From Xiphydria camelus (lineage: Eukaryota; Arthropoda; Insecta; Hymenoptera; Xiphydriidae), in contig OY783195.1 in assembly GCA_963678675.1 (NCBI GenBank), forward strand, positions 22,964,387 to 23,028,386: a stretch of DNA of 64,000 bases, written 5' to 3'. Below are positions 58,994-64,000 of the stretch, in pieces. Below the pieces are notes generated by a model. It saw only the letters and a program-made list of their open reading frames with translations, was not told where the DNA came from and searched no databases. How positions within the stretch are numbered: the first letter of the stretch is position 1; every line of letters begins with the position of its first letter. Position numbers and translations under genes: made by a program.

Positions 58994-60542
58994 TAGTTTA
59001 GCACAGAAATTTATAATTAAGTAGAAAAAATGCTGTTTATAAGGAACACTTAATTCAGCGTTTCGTAATTGTTTCAGTATAAAATTAAAAAATTAAAACT
59101 AATATATTAAGACTAGTAAACACACTTATCGCGTTGCACTCGAAGAAATGATTTCATATTAAAGAAAGAAGTAGTTGATTCTTTTTCTCACGCATAGTCG
59201 CGAAAGGGGAATTGAGATTCGTCCGACATCCGCTAATTGATTGGACCCGATCCCGGGCCGCGGGGTAGTAGAACGGGATGACACGGTAAAAGAGATAGTA
59301 ACCGTAAGGGAAGCACAAGAGATCCCCCTTCGGTCCTCTCGGATTTCGGGAATTGGCTCGGCATGACGATGCAAATCCCGTTCGACTTCTTCCGGGCAGC
59401 TTTCCGCGTATAGCCCCGTGAAATCGATAACAGCCTTCCCCCTCCCCTTCCCTTCGCTCCACACAACTCTGCGTAGGTACCTGACCGTACGCGCAGAGGC
59501 CTTTCCGTGACATTAGGCAGGTGAAAAATTTGCATTTCATATTTCATCTCATCACTCGCAGCACGCCGACTTCATCTCCCACCCCCATCCCCCGCGCGCG
59601 GATACGGCCAATCTGGAAACGACTCGAGAGGTCGTCGACGCCTCGCCGTACCGCGCGGTGTATGAATAAAGTCGATTTTTCTCGCGTTCAGCCAGCGGCG
59701 GCGGCGGGGCGCGCGCGCGCGCGTCTCTACGGTGATTTCAATTTGTGTCGATTTGCTATCGGTAAACACGGTCTTTTCGCGTTTCTCTCCGGGGCTTTAT
59801 TTGTCCCGCTTTTGCGCCTCCGACGTAGCCGGTTCATTTAACCCGGCCGGGCGACTCTATTTGCCGTATTACTTGCAAAATGTTTCGTTTACGTTTCCTC
59901 CCGGTGCCTCTGTGCGACGCGTAGCGGCCGACTCTTCCGGGAGGCGATTCGATGAGTACATTTAGGGACGCGGCGCGCGCGAGCCAAGTCCCTCTCTTCG
60001 GGGACGTTAATAATTTAAAAAGCGGGACGAGCTCCGCGCCGTGGCGCAAGGGTGTGTATACATCGGCGGGAACGCTATATACGAGCGGCGTTTATCACGC
60101 GGAAACGTCTCGAGGATGCTCTCGCTGTTGATTTTTCCCTATAGGGCTGCTATGCTTTTTTCCGGGACTTTAAGAACGCTCTCGACTTTAAATGAAAAAC
60201 GTGTTACCTGTAAGCCGTACTATTTTTAGAAATAGAGGCTTTTGAATTGTTTTACCTGGTATTGTTTTATTTAAATAAGCGTTTCTTTAATTAAACGTAC
60301 TTTTTTTCGGGAGGAGTCTCGGTAATTTTTCAGGAAGAAAAATCGTTAATTGCTGCACAGAAAGATCGATATCAGTAAATGTTACTAAATCTACACTAAT
60401 ATAATAAAGAGGAGAAGTTTGTTTATTTTCGAACAAATGGACGAATTTCATAAAAACGCTGGCTTTACGGTATAAGATATATAAAAATGATGGATAAGCG
60501 AATTGTTGAACACAAATAGATCTACAATACAATAAAACCCCT
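58994..60542. other. CpG-rich stretch, no gene supported
   Basis: CpG-rich at about 59160-60130. Open frames overlap on both strands with no recognisable domain. Confidence 0.5.
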
Positions 60543-60687
60543 GATAGTATATATGAGGAGCACAGTTCCAAAACTCATTTAGTCCATTCGCAGTTTGTCT
60601 TATAATCGCTAAACTATTAGCAATTATAGGACAAACTGCGAATGGACTAAACGAGTTTTGGAACTGTGCTCCTCATATCTATACTAA
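60543..60687. repeat. Near-perfect 145-bp hairpin
   Basis: The arms of about 65 bp around a very short loop differ at only a few bases (GAGCACAGTTCCAAAACTC against GAGTTTTGGAACTGTGCTC; AGTCCATTCGCAGTTTGTC against its inverse). No second copy in the window, no family termini of the CACTGAG type and no clear target duplication. Confidence 0.85.
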
Positions 60688-60720
60688 GTATCGGGCGGTT
60701 GCTAGTTTAGAATAAAAGAG

Positions 60721-60933
60721 GTACTTACGCATGAGGGTTTTCGGATGTTTTTACAGTACGATACAGTAATGTTTCCCTTGAACTCATTAAATCGTGATAA
60801 TTTATTATATATTACGATTTACTAGTTTCCGGGGAAAAATTGTTCTTCAGCACAGTAGAAACATCTTAAGACCCTTACATGTACCTCTTTCATTGTAAAT
60901 AAAGTACAATTTACTGGTATCAATCTTTCCGTG
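60721..60933. mobile_element. MITE family H, inverted pair
   Basis: 60851-60933 matches 34288-34384 (CATGTACCTCTTTCATTGTA; TTTACTGGTATCA; TTTCCGTG). 60721-60757 is an inverted copy of the family's first bases (GAGGGTTTTCGGATGTTTTT). Together they form a larger terminal-repeat element. Confidence 0.65.
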
Positions 60934-61488
60934 TGTATTAAAATAATTTACCGTGAAAAACGAAGATCACGCGTTATAATTCGAAGATTTCTTTCGCCGA
61001 AAAGAACCATAATTCGAAAATGAAATATTCTTTATTTGGAAACGAGAAGGAATGTAAATTATCAAGCCATTTTTCAACCAACACTACCTAATACTCATTA
61101 TATCTGGATGGGCACACCGGACGTTAAAGTGTGTGTAAAAAACACTGCGGCTTTTCGAGGGAAAGATGAACTGCGTAAGGGCGCTTAAGCGGATATAATT
61201 TTCGCGGGACTAAAGCCCGTGACACTTTCTTCGAAAGCGAAGTATACCGAATTAAGCATCCGATAATAACGGATATTTATGTTCCATGCTCCAGTTTCGA
61301 GAAACTGTTCGCGGGAGACGGTCCCTACGGGGGTTGTGGGTTGAATATAGCGCGGGAGTGTCGTCGATCCTTCTGAAAGTTGAAAAATAGTAACGCATCC
61401 CTCTTTGCTACAGACCGTCGGATCTAGGTTTCGACGGCGTTCCTTTTGTTGGCCACTTTCTTTACTCTGACGGGTTCACACTGTATTA
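60934..61488. other. No gene seen
   Basis: Mixed sequence without recognised repeats or domains. Confidence 0.45.
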
Positions 61489-61745
61489 CACTGGGAAAAA
61501 TAATTTGGTCAATCGAATCAAAATCCTGGAGATGATGACCAAACCGTTTGGTGAAATATGGATCCTCCATCTGTTTGGTCAAACTGAGCAATTTTTAGTT
61601 AGAATAACTATATATTTGAGTGGAATAACTAAACAGGTTAGAATAACTTGATATTTGGTCCAACTGACCAGTATTTTGATTAAAATAACTAAACACGTTC
61701 AACTAGATACGTTTTGTCATTTTAACCTAATTATTTTTCCCAATG
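61489..61745. mobile_element. MITE family E copy 4
   Basis: Preceded by TA. Ends CACTGGGAAAAATAATTTGG and the inverted ATTATTTTTCCCAATG. It shares GACCAAACCGTTTGGTGAAA with 16182-16468. Confidence 0.9.
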
Positions 61746-61769
61746 AACTCGCGTGTCATAATCTATAAT

Positions 61770-62129
61770 CCGAGTCGAAAAATTTAGCCCTAATTCGATG
61801 CTTTTAATGCTCCATTCGACTTCCCATTGGCCTCCTCAGCCTGCAAGCCTTTCTTTTGAACTTAAAGTTGGATGAAGTGGACAATGACGGACTATTTTTA
61901 GGCACAACGGAGGACTTGTGTTCCCGAATCGATATTTTAGACCTACTATTTTAGATTCATAGTAGGTCAATTTTCCATTTATTGAAGCCCTACGTTGAGC
62001 CTAAGAATGATCCGTTATTCGCCGTTTCATCCAACTTTAGGTTCAAACGAGGAACTTACAGGCTGATGAGGCTAATGGTAGGTTAAATGGAACATAAGCA
62101 TCAAAGTAGGGCTACATTTTTCGACTCGA
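61770..62129. mobile_element. MITE family L copy 3 (full length)
   Basis: Inverted ends CCGAGTCGAAAAATTTAGCC and GGGCTACATTTTTCGACTCG. The arms continue (GATGCTTTTAATGCTCCATT; CCTGCAAGC), forming a 360-bp imperfect palindrome. Reference copy for 51697 and 55071. Confidence 0.8.
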
Positions 62130-62204
62130 GAAAATTCGAACTCCCGCAATACAAACGCCGCTTGAACTTCAAGTTGGCTCCTCGTTAACTTACAATTTAA
62201 TATG

Positions 62205-62390
62205 TTTTAAGGGTCAACTCAATATAGAGTTAGCCTCTCGCTATTGAACAGCTCAATATATAGTATTTGTATAGGTCAACTCGATATAGAGTTGCCCTTC
62301 GGTGATTTACAGCCCAATTTATTAATAGGTTAACTCGATATTCAATTGGTTCCTAATTAATTCATACAACTCAGCATAATCGGAGGTCAG
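62205..62390 (+). repeat. Degenerate tandem repeat, units of about 55-63 bp
   Basis: Three units start AAGGGTCAACTCAATATAG, AGGTCAACTCGATATAGAG and AGGTTAACTCGATATTCAA, each with a TCAA/AACTC...GAGTT palindromic core. Non-coding. Confidence 0.65.
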
Positions 62391-63180
62391 TTCGAGAGGC
62401 GCAGTGTGTATAGGACTCTCATTAACCCTCAGATCGGAATATTCAGAGATCAACGCGCTATCGAGCCCGTCTGATATTACAGAAGCGGGGGGTGAGCGAT
62501 ACGTATGTATATCTCGTTCTGCTCGGCTCGTCTATCGCCTCCTCGTCTCGACCATAGCGGTAACTGCAGCTCCAGGTGCACACCCTGCAGGTGTACATAT
62601 TCGCGCTTGGATGCATCCTTGCTCGTACAACCGGACCGTCCATGTCCCGTCTCTCTACCGCATCTATTTTGAATTCTCCTTCAATTTCCCGTTCTCGTTG
62701 AACCTCATCAACTCGCCACTGGTCACTAATTTGCGCCGCTTCATTATTCAACAAACGTCTCCCCCACGTGCGCGCGTCTCTCCGCGCTGTACAGTTACTA
62801 CCTATTACAGGCTGATTTCTTATTCCCTTCAATCCACTCGCTCGTACTTTTACCTCTACGCTGCTTTCCCTGCTTTATCGTACTCTTACATCGTCGCATA
62901 CATATCATCCCTCGATACTACTATAGTTACAGTCCAACGGGGACCTCGTCGAGATCGAATAAGACTTCTTTGATACCGAGAATCGCTTGCCTCTCCGCAT
63001 TTTGAAACAACCTACGATGACTCGACAATAGGCAACGCCCTGGTACATTTGGGAATATAACTATATTGTACGCGAACTGTACAAAAGAATAGCGGCTTCC
63101 GCTTTAAAGTACACGTCGACCCACTCGAAGGTCGCCTCGCGTTCACCTCCGAAACAAGTATCGCGAGTACTTCCCTGGTA
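62391..63180. other. Long open frame, not supported as a gene
   Basis: A 189-codon open frame (62404-62973) is the longest here. Its composition (Ser/Tyr/Arg/Ile) is not extreme, but I recognise no domain or splice signal, and a 124-codon frame lies opposite. Left uncalled. Confidence 0.4.
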
Positions 63181-63690
63181 CAGACTGGACCAGAAATGCT
63201 GTTCTAAAAGTAGATTGAAATAAAAATAAGAAGGAATCAATAGATATAATTGGCACTTCTCAAAGAATTAGAGGAAAGATGTAAGTTTTTGAAACAGCAT
63301 CGTTATCAGCGATAAAAAATATGATTCAGACTTTTCAGTTGGTAAGTTTGAGAAATGAGGTCCCGTCTAATGAAGCTCCAATGTTAGATTCCAAGTGGAT
63401 GAAAATTATTTGATATTACTCATATCGAAGTCGCTTCAGGGATTTTCGACCACATTGATACCATTCATAACTATTACAAATTCATAATTCCATCCTCTGA
63501 GCAGGTGCGACTACCTCTATTGCATAAAAAATGAGAAAGAGAACTCATAAAGCTCGTCTTTAAGATAACACGAAAACGCTTATTTCGAAATAAGTAATTT
63601 AAAAATTCTACCTTCACCCCCCGAGCAGGAATGACCATCCTTATTGTAAAAAAATAGGCAAAAATTTCGAAACTCCTGGAGCCACTTCGA
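63181..63690. mobile_element. MITE family K copy 2, right end lost
   Basis: Preceded by TA and starting CAGACTGGACCAGAAATGC. Same orientation as and collinear with 48172 for about 350 bp (GTAAGTTTGAGAAATGAG; TCGAAGTCGCTTCAGG). The right inverted terminus is missing; an internal motif (GAGCAGG...TTATTG) is repeated near 63630. Confidence 0.8.
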
Positions 63691-63736
63691 CAAAAATAAT
63701 TGTCATCCATTCGGAATTTAACATTAGAGCTCGATA

Positions 63737-63965
63737 CCCGGGGAGACTTTGTGGTAATCAGTCCCACAATCCTGTGGTAAGATTGAATTATTGCGGCGTA
63801 TGACTTTCGGTACCATAAATATGTCGATATTTACCACAAATATTGTCAAATTTGCTATACTTATGGTAAATATCGACGTATTTATGGCACTGAATGTCAT
63901 ACACCGTAATAATTCAATCTTACCACATGGATTATGGGAGTGGTTACCACAAACTTTTCTCCGTG
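63737..63965. mobile_element. MITE family M copy 2
   Basis: TA on both sides. Left CCCGGGGAGACTTTGTGGTA and the right inverted ACCACAAACTTTTCTCCGTG. The hairpin core ACCATAAATATGTCGATATT is answered by its inverse. Same orientation as 56916. Confidence 0.85.
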
Positions 63966-64000
63966 TAAGGCCGGACCTCGATTCTCAGAAATACCACTTG

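Noticed and set aside
62404..62973. 189-codon open frame
   Set aside because: No domain or splice evidence, with a 124-codon frame opposite. Kept as uncalled background rather than a gene.

Overview
This looks like a nuclear genome window from an insect, most likely a hymenopteran (an ant is my best guess). The reasons are long CpG-rich stretches alternating with AT-rich DNA, long (CT)n/(GA)n/(GT)n microsatellites, a tRNA-derived SINE, non-LTR retrotransposon tails and very many small inverted-repeat DNA transposons (MITEs). There are no operons, ribosome-binding sites or prokaryotic genes. The species is inferred from composition and repeat style, not from a marker gene.

I can support only one host coding segment: a spliced first coding exon on the minus strand (5632-5983, 5' UTR to 6011). 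It encodes a signal peptide, a low-complexity Ser/Ala/Pro linker and most of a PAN/Apple domain, and it ends at a clean phase-1 GTGAGT donor. It resembles the N-terminus of cuticle-associated PAN plus ZP-domain proteins (trynity/neyo/nompA group). The next exons should lie left of this window. The promoter and any non-coding first exon should lie to the right, somewhere in the intronic or upstream DNA that fills the rest.

Layout: 1-5.6 kb is intronic or 3' DNA with two MITE systems and a TTAA-flanked element. 5.6-6.0 kb is the exon. 6-14.4 kb is CpG-rich with a (CT)n...(GA)n pair and a 217-bp tandem duplication. 14.4-35.8 kb is dense in MITEs, many nested, plus a SINE, a local tandem duplication and a truncated LINE. 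36-45 kb alternates CpG-rich tracts and MITEs. 45-52 kb has two more TTAA elements, a second (CT)n...(GA)n pair and the partner of a nearly identical 157-bp MITE. 52-64 kb alternates CpG-rich tracts, MITEs, a (TGAC)n-led repeat and a near-perfect 145-bp hairpin.

The most notable pattern is a group of many MITE families with unrelated interiors but nearly the same terminus (CACTGAGAAAAA or close variants), flanked by TA in the best-preserved copies. Several are inserted into one another. This suggests many non-autonomous families mobilised by one or a few Tc1/mariner-type transposases. I did not find a new protein-coding system. Most long open frames here are by-products of CpG-rich DNA or microsatellites.
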